Shown here in pieces: positions 29,316 through 38,369 of a stretch of 64,000 nt of DNA; the stretch's first letter is position 1, and the number at the start of each line of letters is the position of its first letter. The notes beneath the pieces were generated by a model that saw nothing but the letters and a program-made list of their open reading frames with translations, made no database searches and was not told the origin of the DNA. Origin of the DNA: Coriobacteriaceae bacterium (GTDB lineage: Bacteria; Actinomycetota; Coriobacteriia; Coriobacteriales; Atopobiaceae); the NCBI GenBank assembly GCA_004557505.1, contig SFGZ01000004.1:62001-126000 (forward strand), written 5' to 3'. The position numbers and the translations under genes were made by a program.

Positions 29316-29966
29316 CTAGTGCGTCGAGCCCGTCGCGACGTCCACGTCCCTCTCGTTGGCGAGCGCGGCCTCGAGGGCGACCGCGATGCCCCTCGCCATG
29401 TCGTCGACGGACATGGAGGGAGTCGCGGAGGGGAGGTGCGTCGCCTGCTCGGTCGCGTAGGGCACGTGCAGGAAGTCGCCCCTCACGCCGGGGTGGCGCG
29501 TGGCGAGCGCGTGGAGCAGCGAGTACATCACGTCGTTGCACACGTAGGTCCCGGCGGTGTAGGAGACCTCGGCGGGGACGCCCGCCTCGTTCATCGCCTG
29601 GACCATGGCCTTGACCGGCAGCGTCGCGAAGTAGGCGTCGGGGCCGCCCTCCACGATCCTCTCGGCGACGGGCTGGTTGCCGTCGTTGTCGGGGATGCGC
29701 GCGTCGGCGTAGTTGATGCCCACGAACTCGGGCGTGAGCTTGGCGCGGCCGCCGGCCTGGCCGACGCAGAGCACGAGGTCGGGCGAGACCTCGTCGATGG
29801 TGCGCTCGACCGCCTCGGGCCCCTTGCCGAAGACGACCGGGATCTCCACCTTCGTGACGGCGGCGTCGCCGATCGTGTCGGGGAGCCGCCTCACGGCCTC
29901 CCAGGCGGGGTTCATGCTCTCGCCGCCGAACGGCTGGAACCCAGTGACCAGAATCTTCCTACCCAT
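29316..29966 (-). CDS. pcp: Pyrrolidone-carboxylate peptidase (pyroglutamyl-peptidase I)
   Basis: 216 residues, standard length. LVTGFQPFGGESMNPAWEAV is the family start. Catalytic Glu lies in the KLTPEFVGINYAD region, Cys in SYTAGTYVCNDVMY (about residue 143) and His in FLHVPYATEQ (about 167). It removes N-terminal pyroglutamate from peptides in the cytosol. It is the last gene of a DUF969-DUF979-pcp operon, 28 bases after DUF979. The two membrane proteins may import pyroglutamyl peptides or export 5-oxoproline; that link is inference from gene order. Confidence 0.96.
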   Translation of the reverse strand: MGRKILVTGFQPFGGESMNPAWEAVRRLPDTIGDAAVTKVEIPVVFGKGPEAVERTIDEVSPDLVLCVGQAGGRAKLTPEFVGINYADARIPDNDGNQPVAERIVEGGPDAYFATLPVKAMVQAMNEAGVPAEVSYTAGTYVCNDVMYSLLHALATRHPGVRGDFLHVPYATEQATHLPSATPSMSVDDMARGIAVALEAALANERDVDVATGSTH

Positions 29967-29994
29967 ATGGCATTTCCTTTCCGGGTCCTTGTCC

Positions 29995-30960
29995 CTACAG
30001 GGCGACCAGGCAGACCATCAGCACGATTTGGAAGGCCAGCATGACGAGCGCCGGCACGACCTGCTTCTTGATGACGCCGTACTCGTCGTCCATCTCGAGG
30101 ATGGCGACGGGGACGATGTTGAAGTTGGCGGCCATCGGCGTCATGAGCGTGCCGCAGTAGCCGCAGGTCAGCGCCAGGGAGCCCACGACGACGGGGTCCG
30201 CGCCGAGCGACAGCACGAAGGGCGCTCCGATGCCGACGGTCATCACGGTGATGGCGGCGAACGCGTTGCCCATGATCATCGTGAAGATCGCCATGCCGAT
30301 GCAATAGACGACGATGCCCACGACCATGTTGCCCTGCGGGATGACCGCTCCGACGATGTCGGAGATCACGTCGCCGACGCCGGCGGCCGTGAAGGTGGCG
30401 CCGAGGATCGCGAGCAGGGTCGGCAGCATGATGAGCGGGCCGACGATGTCGAGCATGCGACGGGAGTCCTCGAGGTAGACCTTGGCGGTGTTGTGCTTGG
30501 GGCGCATCGCGGCGAGGATGACCATGCCGACGAAGACGCCGACGGTGATGCCCACGAGCGAGCTGATCTTGGTGAAGAGTGCGAAGACGAGCGCCACGAC
30601 GCCGATGGAGAACGCCGGGACGAAGATCTTGGCGCCGAGGTCCTTGTAGCCCGCATGCACCTCCTCCTCGGTCGGCCTGGCCTTGTCCGCGCCCATGCCG
30701 ACCTGCTTGAGGATCGGCGAGATGACGAGGGCGACGACGAGGGCGCCGGCCCACTCGGAGGGGATCCAGCGGCCGATCACGAAGAGGACGCCGAGGATGC
30801 ACCAGAAGATCGCGGTGCCCACGCGCTTGTCGTTCGTCTCGTCCCTGGCGTTGCGCACGCCCGCGTAGATGCAGACGAGCCCGATGATGAGGTACACGAC
30901 CTCGAGGAGCTTTGCGGAGAGCGTGTTGTCCGCGCTCCGGAAGAACTCGATGACGCCCAT
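29995..30960 (-). CDS. DUF979 family membrane protein
   Basis: 321 residues with about nine to ten membrane segments (VVYLIIGLVCIYAGVRN, AIFWCILGVLFVIGRW, ALVVALVISPILKQVG, VPAFSIGVVALVFALF, LTCGYCGTLMTPMAANFNIV). The NAFAAITVMTVGIG and CGYCGTLMTPMAANFN stretches look like substrate-path loops and match what I recall of DUF979. Its ATG directly follows the TAA of the DUF969 gene. The partner DUF969 protein is of similar type, so the two may form a heteromeric transporter. No biochemical function is known to me. Confidence 0.85.
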   Translation of the reverse strand: MGVIEFFRSADNTLSAKLLEVVYLIIGLVCIYAGVRNARDETNDKRVGTAIFWCILGVLFVIGRWIPSEWAGALVVALVISPILKQVGMGADKARPTEEEVHAGYKDLGAKIFVPAFSIGVVALVFALFTKISSLVGITVGVFVGMVILAAMRPKHNTAKVYLEDSRRMLDIVGPLIMLPTLLAILGATFTAAGVGDVISDIVGAVIPQGNMVVGIVVYCIGMAIFTMIMGNAFAAITVMTVGIGAPFVLSLGADPVVVGSLALTCGYCGTLMTPMAANFNIVPVAILEMDDEYGVIKKQVVPALVMLAFQIVLMVCLVAL

Positions 30961-31674
30961 TTACTCGTCCCCCTTCGTGCCGGCGGCAGCCTCTGCCTCG
31001 AGCTGCCTGGCGTCGCCCTTGGTCAGGCGCCTGTCGATGAGGGCGTAGTAGACGGTGGTGACGGCGACTGCGACGATGGCCACCGGGATCTGGATGGCGG
31101 CGAGCTGCGGCAGCTCGACCGTGTAGCCGAGGTCGGCCATCGTGGACTGGACGAGGAGCATGCCCGAGGTGCCGACGAACAGCACCTGGCCGAAGAACCA
31201 GGCGACGTTCTCCATGCCGGAGGCCATCGCCTTGAGCTCCTCGCGGTGCCTCCTCGAGATCTTGTGGTCGCCGCGCTCGTCGGCGGCCTCGGCCATCGGC
31301 ATGACGACCGGCTTCACGAAGCCGGCGACGCCGCCGAAGCTCACGTTGAAGGCGGCGAAGATCACGCGGAAGACGCCGTAGATGCCGAAGACCAGGCCCG
31401 CCGTGGCGTTCTTGACCTTGGCCATCACGCCGCGCGCGGCCTCCTTGAGGCCGTTGCGCTCGAGCGTCCCGGTCAGCAGAAACACCACGACCGTGATCAG
31501 CATGTTGCGGTTGGAGATGAAGCTCTTGCCCAGCGTCTGTAGGAAGGTCAGCGGGTCCATTCCTGCGATGAGGGCGGTCACGACGGCGGCAGCCATGATG
31601 GTCAGGATCGAGTCCCACTTGAGGGCGAATCCGATCACGACGATCAGGATGCCAAGAAGCTTGAGTGCTTCCAT
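30961..31674 (-). CDS. DUF969 family membrane protein
   Basis: 237 residues, six or so membrane segments (LLGILIVVIGFAL, ILTIMAAAVVTALIAGM, MLITVVVFLLTGTLERNGL, FGQVLFVGTSGMLLV, IPVAIVAVAVTTVYYAL), with the stretch RVIFAAFNVSFGGVAGFVKP. Perfect AAGGAGG lies 4 bases before ATG 31674. First gene of the DUF969-DUF979-pcp operon. The in-frame extension upstream to 32631 is antisense to a broken gene and not coding. Confidence 0.85.
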   Translation of the reverse strand: MEALKLLGILIVVIGFALKWDSILTIMAAAVVTALIAGMDPLTFLQTLGKSFISNRNMLITVVVFLLTGTLERNGLKEAARGVMAKVKNATAGLVFGIYGVFRVIFAAFNVSFGGVAGFVKPVVMPMAEAADERGDHKISRRHREELKAMASGMENVAWFFGQVLFVGTSGMLLVQSTMADLGYTVELPQLAAIQIPVAIVAVAVTTVYYALIDRRLTKGDARQLEAEAAAGTKGDE

Positions 31675-32005
31675 GCAGCCTCCTTGTTCGATTGCCAGGC
31701 TGCACGCACGCTTCCGCCGAACCGCCGCAGTCGGGAACCGGAGAAGCTGGTGCCTTGCCCGGCGTCGACTTACGGGCACCAAGTATCGCACATTCGGCAT
31801 ACGGAGGGCCACCCCCGGCAGGGGGCGCCCGCGTGGCCCGGGTGCAGGCGCCCGGGCGCGGGGGCACGGCGCGGGCCTGGGCGCGCAAGCCCCCAGGGCG
31901 AGGCCGGGCCGCTCGGGGCAAGCCCGAGAAAAATACCAGACTGCAATTCCTTGGGAAGACACGAGAAAATCACAGGCGTCGGGTCGGCGTGCGAGGGGGG
32001 CCGAG
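31675..32005. other. Gene-free region upstream of the DUF969 operon
   Basis: 331 very GC-rich bases; presumably holds the operon promoter on the minus strand. No ORF with coding character and no clear RNA structure seen. Confidence 0.45.
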
Positions 32006-32640
32006 ATGGGTGACGTTTCGGGGCCGCTTTCGGTGGGGCGAGAAGGACATGGGTGCGGCGAGGGGGTCAGCCTGACGGGGGAGGCGCGCGCCGCCCTCGG
32101 GCGGGCGGGGCTCGAGCTCACGCCGCGCGACCTTGCGGGGCTGGGCGTGGCCAGGCGGAGGCCCTCGCGGCGACCGGGAGGTTCGAGCTCGGCCCGGGCG
32201 CCCTCCCGTGCCTCGCGTCGGAGCTGGCGCGCTCGCCCTTCCTGGCGCAGGACCTTCCCGTGGACCTGCTCGCCCGGGCGCTGGCGGCGTTCTACGAGCT
32301 CAGGGGCGAGGTCGACGCGAGCGTGAGCGACGAGGAGGTGGCGCGCGCCCTGCGCGTCGCCCTCGACCGCTCGCAGGGAGACGCGGACGCCCTCGACGCG
32401 GTCACGGCCAAGGACGTAGCGGCCTGCCGCGACGGCGCCCGTTGGGGCGAAGGCGCCTGCTGCGACGGCGGCGACTGGCCGGACGACGCCTGCCACGACG
32501 GCGACGCCGCGCCCGACGGTGGCTGGGCGATCCTGCAGGACGCCCCCTGGGGGGACGACTGGCGCGACGGGCTCGCGCACGGCGGCCTCCCGTCCGACAC
32601 GGACGAAGGAGAAGGACGTGAGCGACGACAATGCCCTGCG
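32006..32640 (+). pseudogene. Broken DUF6323-like gene
   Basis: Reading starts in one frame (MGDVSGPLSVGREG... LTGEARAALGRAGLELTPRD) and breaks near 32150. It continues in the next frame as EALAATGRFELGPGALPCLA, AFYELRGEVDASVSDEEVA and ARALRVALDRSQGDADALDA. The combined pattern (LTP-D, then E-ALAATGRFE, then AFYELRGE) matches my memory of DUF6323 proteins. One base is missing in AGGCGG-AGGCC. The C-terminus has become Cys/Gly/Asp-rich (EGACCDGGDWPDDACHDGD). A GTG at about 32618 (MSDDNALRPAGPG) after GAAGGAG may be the decayed start of a DUF6179-type partner. Confidence 0.5.
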
Positions 32641-32942
32641 GCCCGCCGGCCCGGGCGCGGCTTGCGCCGCCGCGCGCCCGCCACGGCTTGGCGACCCGGC
32701 GGTGGAGGTCGCGCATCGAGCCGGAGAAAGTGGCTCTCCGACCCTTCAAAAGGGGCCTCCCAGGTTCCGGAGGGCCGGCCCCGCCTCCCAGGCTGGGCTA
32801 ATGCTCCATCGCATCGCCTCAGCTGGCTTTTTGTCGCTGCTGGCGCACGCCTTCCCTGTGGGATGAGGCAGATTCCGTTGTCATTTCTAACACAAACCCT
32901 ATACTGATCGTACGTAAGCATATCAAGTCTGGGGCCAAGGCA
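32641..32942. other. Gene-free region with DeoR-gene promoter
   Basis: About 300 bases. Possible remnant of the neighbour of the broken gene in the first half; a good promoter at 32878-32905 in the second half. No intact gene. Confidence 0.5.
32878..32905 (+). promoter_or_regulatory. Sigma-70-type promoter of the DeoR regulator gene
   Basis: TTGTCA (32878-32883), 16-base spacer, TATACT (32900-32905), 37 bases before the start codon. The surrounding DNA is AT-rich compared with the flanks. Confidence 0.55.
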
Positions 32943-33686
32943 ATGTCTAAGCGCGATGGCAGGATTCTCGAGATACTCACTAGGGAGCACAAGGTAGAGG
33001 TGTCAGACCTCGCCGAGCGGCTCTCCGTTTCGAGTGTCACCATGCGCAAGGACCTTGACGGGTTGCAGGAGAAGGGGCTCGTGATGCGCGAGCATGGCTA
33101 TGCGCTGCTCGCCAACCCCAATGACGTGGCCGGGCGCCTCGCGTATCACTACGAGGCCAAGCTCCGGATTGCCTCCAGGGCGGCGGAGTTCGTGTCAGAC
33201 GGCGACACCATCATGGTGGAGAGCGGGAGCTGCTGCGCCATTCTCGCACGGCGCATCGCCGAGACCAAGAAGCACGTCACGATCGTCACCAACAGCGAGT
33301 TCATCGTCAGCTACCTGCGCGACTATTCGAGCGTAGAGGTCGTGCTGCTGGGTGGCAACGTGCAGCGTGACGCGCAGGTCACGGTTGGGCCGTTCGTGCG
33401 GCTGTGCGCAGAGCAGTTTCTGGTGGACAACCTCTTCATCGGTGCCGACGGATGGGTGGACGGCGTGGGCTTCACCAATGCGGACCAGATGCGCGCCGAG
33501 GCCGTGCGCTCGATGGCCGCCTCTGCGGGGCGGGTGGTGGTCCTCACCGAGTCGGAGAAGTTCGCGCGGTATGGGGCGGTCCTCATGCGCATCGAGAAGC
33601 CGATGGCCGTGGTCACGGACTCCGACGTCTCCCCGGAGCAGCGGGCGAGCGTGGAGCGCACCGGCGTGGAGCTCATCATTGCGTGA
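32943..33686 (+). CDS. DeoR/GlpR family transcriptional regulator
   Basis: 247 residues. N-terminal helix-turn-helix: MSKRDGRILEILTREHKVEV, then LAERLSVSSVTMRKDLDGLQ and KGLVMREHGYALL. A C-terminal DeoR sugar-phosphate-sensing domain follows: RIASRAAEFVSDGDTIMVES (with SGSCCAILAR), TNSEFIV, LLGGNVQRDAQVTVGP, LFIGADGWVDGVGFTN and a closing VVTDSDVSPEQ. Members repress sugar genes and respond to phosphorylated sugars. It is next to the glycyl-radical activase (convergent) and the glycyl-radical enzyme/aldolase pair, so these are the likely targets; this is inference. Confidence 0.93.
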   Translation: MSKRDGRILEILTREHKVEVSDLAERLSVSSVTMRKDLDGLQEKGLVMREHGYALLANPNDVAGRLAYHYEAKLRIASRAAEFVSDGDTIMVESGSCCAILARRIAETKKHVTIVTNSEFIVSYLRDYSSVEVVLLGGNVQRDAQVTVGPFVRLCAEQFLVDNLFIGADGWVDGVGFTNADQMRAEAVRSMAASAGRVVVLTESEKFARYGAVLMRIEKPMAVVTDSDVSPEQRASVERTGVELIIA

Positions 33687-33752
33687 TGCCCCCATGCATG
33701 ATGAACGGGCGGCCGCGCCCTGAACCCACGGAAGGCGGCCCGTCCGTGGGCC

Positions 33753-34661
33753 TCAGAAGAACGCGTCGACGCCTTCGCCAACGTAGGCTTGGCGGAAGCC
33801 CTCGAGGTCGGCCGGCTTGAGGCCGTCTGCGCCATGCAGCACGTAAGTCATGTCAAGCAGGGCGTACTTGTTCTCCCCGTAGTTATGGAAGGGGAGGAGC
33901 TGCACGCGCGTGGAGCCTGCCTCGCGCAGCGTGCGGGCCATCTCCCGGGCGTCCTCCACGCTGTCGTTGAAGCCGGGGATAACGGGCGTGCGCACGAGCA
34001 CGTCCTTGCCCATCTCTATGGCGTGGCGAGTATTGCGCAGGATGAGGTCCGTCGTCACGCCCGTTCCGGCCCGATGCCGCTTGGGGTCCCAATGCTTCAT
34101 GTCGATGAGCAGATGGTCGAGGCGTGCGGCCACGGCGTCGAAGACCTCGGGTCGCACGTAGGCTTCCGTCTCGATGCAGGTGTCGATGCCGTTCTGGCGC
34201 AGGCGGTCGAGCAGCTCGAGGTCGAACTCCGGCCACATCATGGCCTCGCCCCCGGAGAGCGTGACGCCACCGCCCGAGTCCTCGTAGAACGGCTTGTCCT
34301 GGAGGCAGTACTCAAGGACCTCGTCCACCGTGCGCGACCTGCCCGTGATGGAGAGTGCGCCCCCGGGGCAGCGATCGACAGCCATTCTGGCCTCCCGTGT
34401 GGCGGCGTCGACTTTGCGCACGTCAACGTGGCTTTTCCCGCCGATGGTCCGGGCACCGGCTGAGGGGAGAAGGGCGAGGCAGGCCCCGCACTCCATGCAG
34501 GCGGAATCCCTCCACTCCATCTGGGGCGCGACAGCCTGGCTTTCTGGGTTGGCGCACCATCTGCAGCGGAGCGGGCATCCCTTGAAGAAGATCACGGTAC
34601 GGATGCCCGGACCGTCGTTCAGACTGAACTTCTGCATGTTGAAGATGGTCGCCGTCTGCAT
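33753..34661 (-). CDS. Glycyl-radical enzyme activating protein (radical SAM)
   Basis: 302 residues. Radical-SAM cluster motif CPLRCRWC (CxxxCxxC, about residues 30-37) after GPGIRTVIFFKG. A partial second ferredoxin-like set of cysteines follows (CMECGAC, later RCPGGAL), as in YbiY/PflA-like activases. Other stations: SGGEAMMWPEF (SAM-binding GGE), ETEAYVRPEV, LLIDMKHWDPKRH, TPVIPGFNDS and LLPFHNYGENKY. It installs the glycyl radical on the enzyme coded divergently at 34843. ATG 34661 follows GAGAGG; the longer reading to 34952 is inside the divergent promoter region. One cysteine motif is less complete than in most dehydratase activases. Confidence 0.92.
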   Translation of the reverse strand: MQTATIFNMQKFSLNDGPGIRTVIFFKGCPLRCRWCANPESQAVAPQMEWRDSACMECGACLALLPSAGARTIGGKSHVDVRKVDAATREARMAVDRCPGGALSITGRSRTVDEVLEYCLQDKPFYEDSGGGVTLSGGEAMMWPEFDLELLDRLRQNGIDTCIETEAYVRPEVFDAVAARLDHLLIDMKHWDPKRHRAGTGVTTDLILRNTRHAIEMGKDVLVRTPVIPGFNDSVEDAREMARTLREAGSTRVQLLPFHNYGENKYALLDMTYVLHGADGLKPADLEGFRQAYVGEGVDAFF

Positions 34662-34842
34662 GGCCCCCGACCTCTCCCTGATGCCCCCTGTATGCGGCAA
34701 CACTCTAACGTATCTTATAGAACTTACGAACAAAAAACTAATAGATTGTGTATGTTGACAAAAATAGATTCGTACATCAGTATACAAGGCATCGAGAGAA
34801 AGAAGAGACAGCGTGCGCGCCGTCATGTGCGAGGAGGACAGG
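34662..34842. promoter_or_regulatory. Divergent promoter region of activase and glycyl-radical enzyme
   Basis: AT-rich. On the plus strand TTGACA (34755-34760) and TATACA (34781-34786) have a long 20-base spacing. On the minus strand a TTAGTT and TATAAG pair has 16 bases between. It probably also holds the operator for the neighbouring DeoR regulator; I could not single out an operator. Confidence 0.35.
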
Positions 34843-37257
34843 ATGGAGAATGCCAGGCTCTTCGGCGAACTCACGTCACGGATGCGGGAGTTCAGAGACG
34901 AGACGCTCAACGAGAAGCCGTTTGTGGACGCCGAGCGTGCCGTGCTGGCCACGGAGTCCTACAGGGAGCACCAGGACCAGCCGCCCGTGATGCAGCGCGC
35001 GCTCGCGCTCAAGAACATCCTTGAGAACATGACCATCTACATCGAGGACAAGACGCTGCTCGCTGGCAACCAGGCCACCAAGAACTGCAATGCGCCGGTG
35101 TTTCCCGAGTACACGATGGGCTTCATCATCGATGAGCTCGACACGTTCGAGAAACGCGACGGTGACGTGTTCTACGTCACCGCCGAGGACAAAGCGCGCC
35201 TGCGCGAGATCGCCCCGTTCTGGAATGGCAGGACGCTGCGCGAGCACGGTATGGCCGAGCTGCCCGACGAGGTCTCCGTCTTCATGGAGACCGGCCTTTT
35301 TGGCATGGAGGGCAAGCTCAACGCCGGCGACGCTCATCTGGCCATCAACCATGCGCGCCTTTTGCGCGAGGGCCTCAAGAATTACTGGCAGCGCGCGCAT
35401 GACGCCAAGGCCGCGCTCGACCTCACCGATCCTGACTCCATCGACAAGTACCAGTTCTACAAGGCGGTCATGATCGTCTGCGAGGCCGTGCGCACCTACG
35501 CCAACCGCTACGCCCGGCTTGCCTCCGAGCTTGCCGACAGGGAATCCGACCCACAGCGCAAGGCCGAGCTAGAGCGCATGAGCGCCACCTGCCGCCGCGT
35601 GCCCTGGGAGCCTGCCAATTCGTTCTACGAGGCCGTGCAAACCTGCTGGTTCGCACAGGTCATCCTGCAGATCGAGTCAAACGGGCACAGCCTCTCGTTT
35701 GGCCGGTTTGACCAGTACATGTATCCCTACTACACGGCCGACATCGACTCGGGCGAGATTACGCGCGATCAGGCCCTCGAGCTCCTCACCAACCTTTGGA
35801 TCAAGCTTCTTACCGTGCAGAAGATTCGCAGTCAGAGCCACACGCTCTCCTCGGCCGGCAGCCCCATGTACCAAAACGTAACCATCGGCGGCCAAACCAC
35901 CGACGGTCGCGACGCCGTAAACGAGCTGAGCCACCTCGTTCTGAAGTCAGTGGCGCAAACTCGCCTTACCCAGCCCAACCTCACCGTGCGTTATCACAAG
36001 GGCATCGACAAGAAGTTCTTCGACGAGTGCATCGAGGTCATGAAGCTCGGCTTTGGCATGCCCGCGTTCAATAATGACGAGGTCATCATCCCCAGCTTCG
36101 TCAAGTGGGGCGTGACTCCCGAGGATGCCTATAACTACTCGGCCATCGGTTGCGTGGAGACGGCCGTGCCCGGCAAGTGGGGCTACCGCTGCACCGGTAT
36201 GAGCTACCTCAACTTCCCGCGGCTGCTGCTCGTGACCATGAATGGCGGCGTGGACCTCACCTCTGGACGACGCTTCACCAAGGACTACGGCCACTTTGTG
36301 GATATGACGAGCTACGACGAACTGCTCGCCGCTTGGGACAAGACCATCCGCGAGATGACGCGCTACTCCGTGATCACCGAGAACTTCATCGACAAGGCCT
36401 CGGAGCGCATGGTGCCCGACGTTCTGTGCTCGGCCCTCGTGGACGACTGCATCGACCGCGGGAAGACCATCAAGGAGGGCGGCGCCCACTACGACTTCAT
36501 CAGCGGGTTGCAGGTGGGCATCGCCAACATGGCCGACAGCCTCGCCGCCATCAAGAAGCTCGTGTTCGAGGAGGGGAGGCTCACCCCGCAGCAGCTGTGG
36601 GATGCGATCCTCGATGACTTCCAGGCACCCGACAACCAGCGCATCCAGAAGACGCTCGTGAACGACGCGCCCAAGTACGGCAACGACAACGACTACGTTG
36701 ACCAGCTCGTGGTCCAGGCGTTCGACTCCTACATAGATGAGGTGGCGAAGTATCGCACCACCCGCTACGGACGCGGCCCCATCGGAGGCATTCGCTACGC
36801 CGGCACGAGCTCCATCAGTGCGAACGTGGGACAGGGCATGGGCACCATGGCCACGCCTGACGGACGCAACGCCAAGGAGCCACTTGCAGAGGGCTGCTCG
36901 CCCGCGCACAACGTCGACAAGCAGGGTCCCACAGCTGTGTTCAAGTCCATCACCAAGCTCCCCACCGAGAAGATCACAGGAGGCGTGCTCCTCAATCAGA
37001 AGATGACGCCCACGATGCTCTCGCGACCCGAGAACCAGCAGAAGCTCGAGCTTATGCTGCAAACCTTCTTTAACCGGCTCCACGGCTACCACGTGCAGTA
37101 CAACATCGTGTCCCGGGACACGCTGCTCGACGCGCAGGAGCACCCCGAGGCGCACAAGGACCTCATCGTGCGCGTGGCCGGCTACTCGGCCTTCTTTAAC
37201 GTGCTGAGCAAGAAGACGCAGGATGACATCATCGGACGCACAGAGCAGACGCTTTAG
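34843..37257 (+). CDS. Glycyl-radical enzyme of the dehydratase-like (YbiW/PflD) type
   Basis: 804 residues. Catalytic Cys in YSAIGCVETAVPGKWGY (GCVE form, as in dehydratase-type members rather than true pyruvate formate-lyase, which has Cys-Cys). The glycyl-radical motif is at the C-terminus: RVAGYSAFFNVLSKKTQDDI. ATG 34843 follows GAGGAGG; a GTG 30 bases upstream is less good. The activase is divergent and a fructose-6-phosphate-aldolase-like gene follows. This is the E. coli ybiY-ybiW-fsaA gene set. From memory, YbiW has been proposed to dehydrate 1,5-anhydroglucitol 6-phosphate to a 1-deoxyketose phosphate that FSA then splits. Applying that here is inference, and glycerol dehydratase is an alternative. 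Confidence 0.88.
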   Translation: MENARLFGELTSRMREFRDETLNEKPFVDAERAVLATESYREHQDQPPVMQRALALKNILENMTIYIEDKTLLAGNQATKNCNAPVFPEYTMGFIIDELDTFEKRDGDVFYVTAEDKARLREIAPFWNGRTLREHGMAELPDEVSVFMETGLFGMEGKLNAGDAHLAINHARLLREGLKNYWQRAHDAKAALDLTDPDSIDKYQFYKAVMIVCEAVRTYANRYARLASELADRESDPQRKAELERMSATCRRVPWEPANSFYEAVQTCWFAQVILQIESNGHSLSFGRFDQYMYPYYTADIDSGEITRDQALELLTNLWIKLLTVQKIRSQSHTLSSAGSPMYQNVTIGGQTTDGRDAVNELSHLVLKSVAQTRLTQPNLTVRYHKGIDKKFFDECIEVMKLGFGMPAFNNDEVIIPSFVKWGVTPEDAYNYSAIGCVETAVPGKWGYRCTGMSYLNFPRLLLVTMNGGVDLTSGRRFTKDYGHFVDMTSYDELLAAWDKTIREMTRYSVITENFIDKASERMVPDVLCSALVDDCIDRGKTIKEGGAHYDFISGLQVGIANMADSLAAIKKLVFEEGRLTPQQLWDAILDDFQAPDNQRIQKTLVNDAPKYGNDNDYVDQLVVQAFDSYIDEVAKYRTTRYGRGPIGGIRYAGTSSISANVGQGMGTMATPDGRNAKEPLAEGCSPAHNVDKQGPTAVFKSITKLPTEKITGGVLLNQKMTPTMLSRPENQQKLELMLQTFFNRLHGYHVQYNIVSRDTLLDAQEHPEAHKDLIVRVAGYSAFFNVLSKKTQDDIIGRTEQTL

Positions 37258-37367
37258 GTCTTTTCCGGAGGTCGGGCGGAAGAGCCTTGCCGCACCAAAG
37301 ACGCAAGTCACAGCAAAGGACAAGGCAGCCGCCTTGGAAGGCGGCTTCAGAGAAGAGAAAGAAGACC

Positions 37368-38039
37368 ATGGAGTTCTTCCTCGATACGTCGGACTTGAGG
37401 GAAATCGCCGAGCTTTCGGAGCTTTTGCCCATCGACGGCGTCACCACCAACCCAACCATCCTCACCAAGAGCGGCATGTTGCCCGAGGAGTTCTTCCCCA
37501 GGCTGATCGATGTGCTCACGCCCGACCAGAAGATCATCGCGCAGGTTGTGGCGACCGATTTCGACGGCATCATGAGCGAGGCGCGCACGCTCTCCAAGCT
37601 CCGCGGCGGCGAGAACATCGTCGTCAAGATCCCCGTGTCTCACGTAGGCTACAAGGCGATCAGGGCCGCAGGGGCCGAGGGCATCACGGTGCTTGCGACC
37701 GGCATCTATTCACCCGACCAGGCCTTCTGGGCCGCAAAGGCTGGCGCCGACTATCTAGCCCCCTACGTAAACCGCATGTGCAACTACGGTGACGGCGTAG
37801 GGCAGGTCGCAGAGCTCATCCAGACCCTCAGGCAGTACGACATGCCCGCCAAGGTGTGCGCGGCCTCGTTCAAGAATGTGGACCAGGTACACAGGCTGCT
37901 CGCTGCCGGTACCCCGGCCATCACGGTGGGCCCGGACGTCGTCCGATCCATGATCGGCCATCCCGGTATGGCCATCGCCGTCGACGAGTTCTCCTCCAAC
38001 TGGAAGGCCGCTTACGGCCGCGGTGACCTCGGCTTGTAA
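37368..38039 (+). CDS. fsa: Fructose-6-phosphate aldolase / transaldolase-like protein
   Basis: 223 residues, the length of the short FSA/TalC group. MEFFLDTSDLREIAELSELL and DGVTTNPTILTKSG form the start. The Schiff-base Lys is in IVVKIPV (about residue 85). GITVLATGIYSPDQAFWAAKAGADYLAPYVNR (in pieces) and AASFKNVDQVHRLLAAG complete the barrel. It cleaves or forms C3-C4 bonds with dihydroxyacetone-type donors. It is located 110 bases after the glycyl-radical enzyme gene on the same strand, probably acting on its product. The ribosome binding site (GAAGAGAAAGAAG) is weak. True transaldolase activity is also possible. Confidence 0.9.
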   Translation: MEFFLDTSDLREIAELSELLPIDGVTTNPTILTKSGMLPEEFFPRLIDVLTPDQKIIAQVVATDFDGIMSEARTLSKLRGGENIVVKIPVSHVGYKAIRAAGAEGITVLATGIYSPDQAFWAAKAGADYLAPYVNRMCNYGDGVGQVAELIQTLRQYDMPAKVCAASFKNVDQVHRLLAAGTPAITVGPDVVRSMIGHPGMAIAVDEFSSNWKAAYGRGDLGL

Positions 38040-38369
38040 TGCACAGAACAGTGTCCCATGGAGTTTCTCCCACACAGAGTCCTCTCTGTGGGGCATTGTC
38101 CCGCCCTGAGTCTCTGGCATCCACTTGTGATGCTTGCCTATGGCGGGCGAGGCTGTCTCGCGCAAGCCGCGCGTCGCTTCCGCCCAACCCTCGATGCGCG
38201 GAGACATCTTGGGTCCGCTCTTGTCCTTTGCGCGTCTCCTCACGCAGTCACCGTAGCGCTCGTAGGCCGTCGCGTCGCCGGACTCGACGAGGGATATCCC
38301 GTCAAGCCAGCGCGCAGACGTCCTGGCCCGCGCCATCGGTCAAGGCGATCTCGCTCGTCGCGCATGGCG
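38040..38369. other. Gene-free region
   Basis: 330 bases after the aldolase gene. Minus-strand reading near 38160-38336 (YERYGDCVRRRAKDKSGPKM) looks like a possible gene remnant but has no proper start or end. No terminator hairpin with a T-run was found. Confidence 0.4.

Noticed and set aside
29713..31542. 609-codon plus-strand frame
   Set aside because: Antisense to the DUF969-DUF979-pcp operon; very rich in Asp/His/Arg, typical of a shadow.
34843..37257. Classical pyruvate formate-lyase
   Set aside because: The active site has a single Cys followed by Val-Glu (GCVE) rather than the Cys-Cys pair of PFL.
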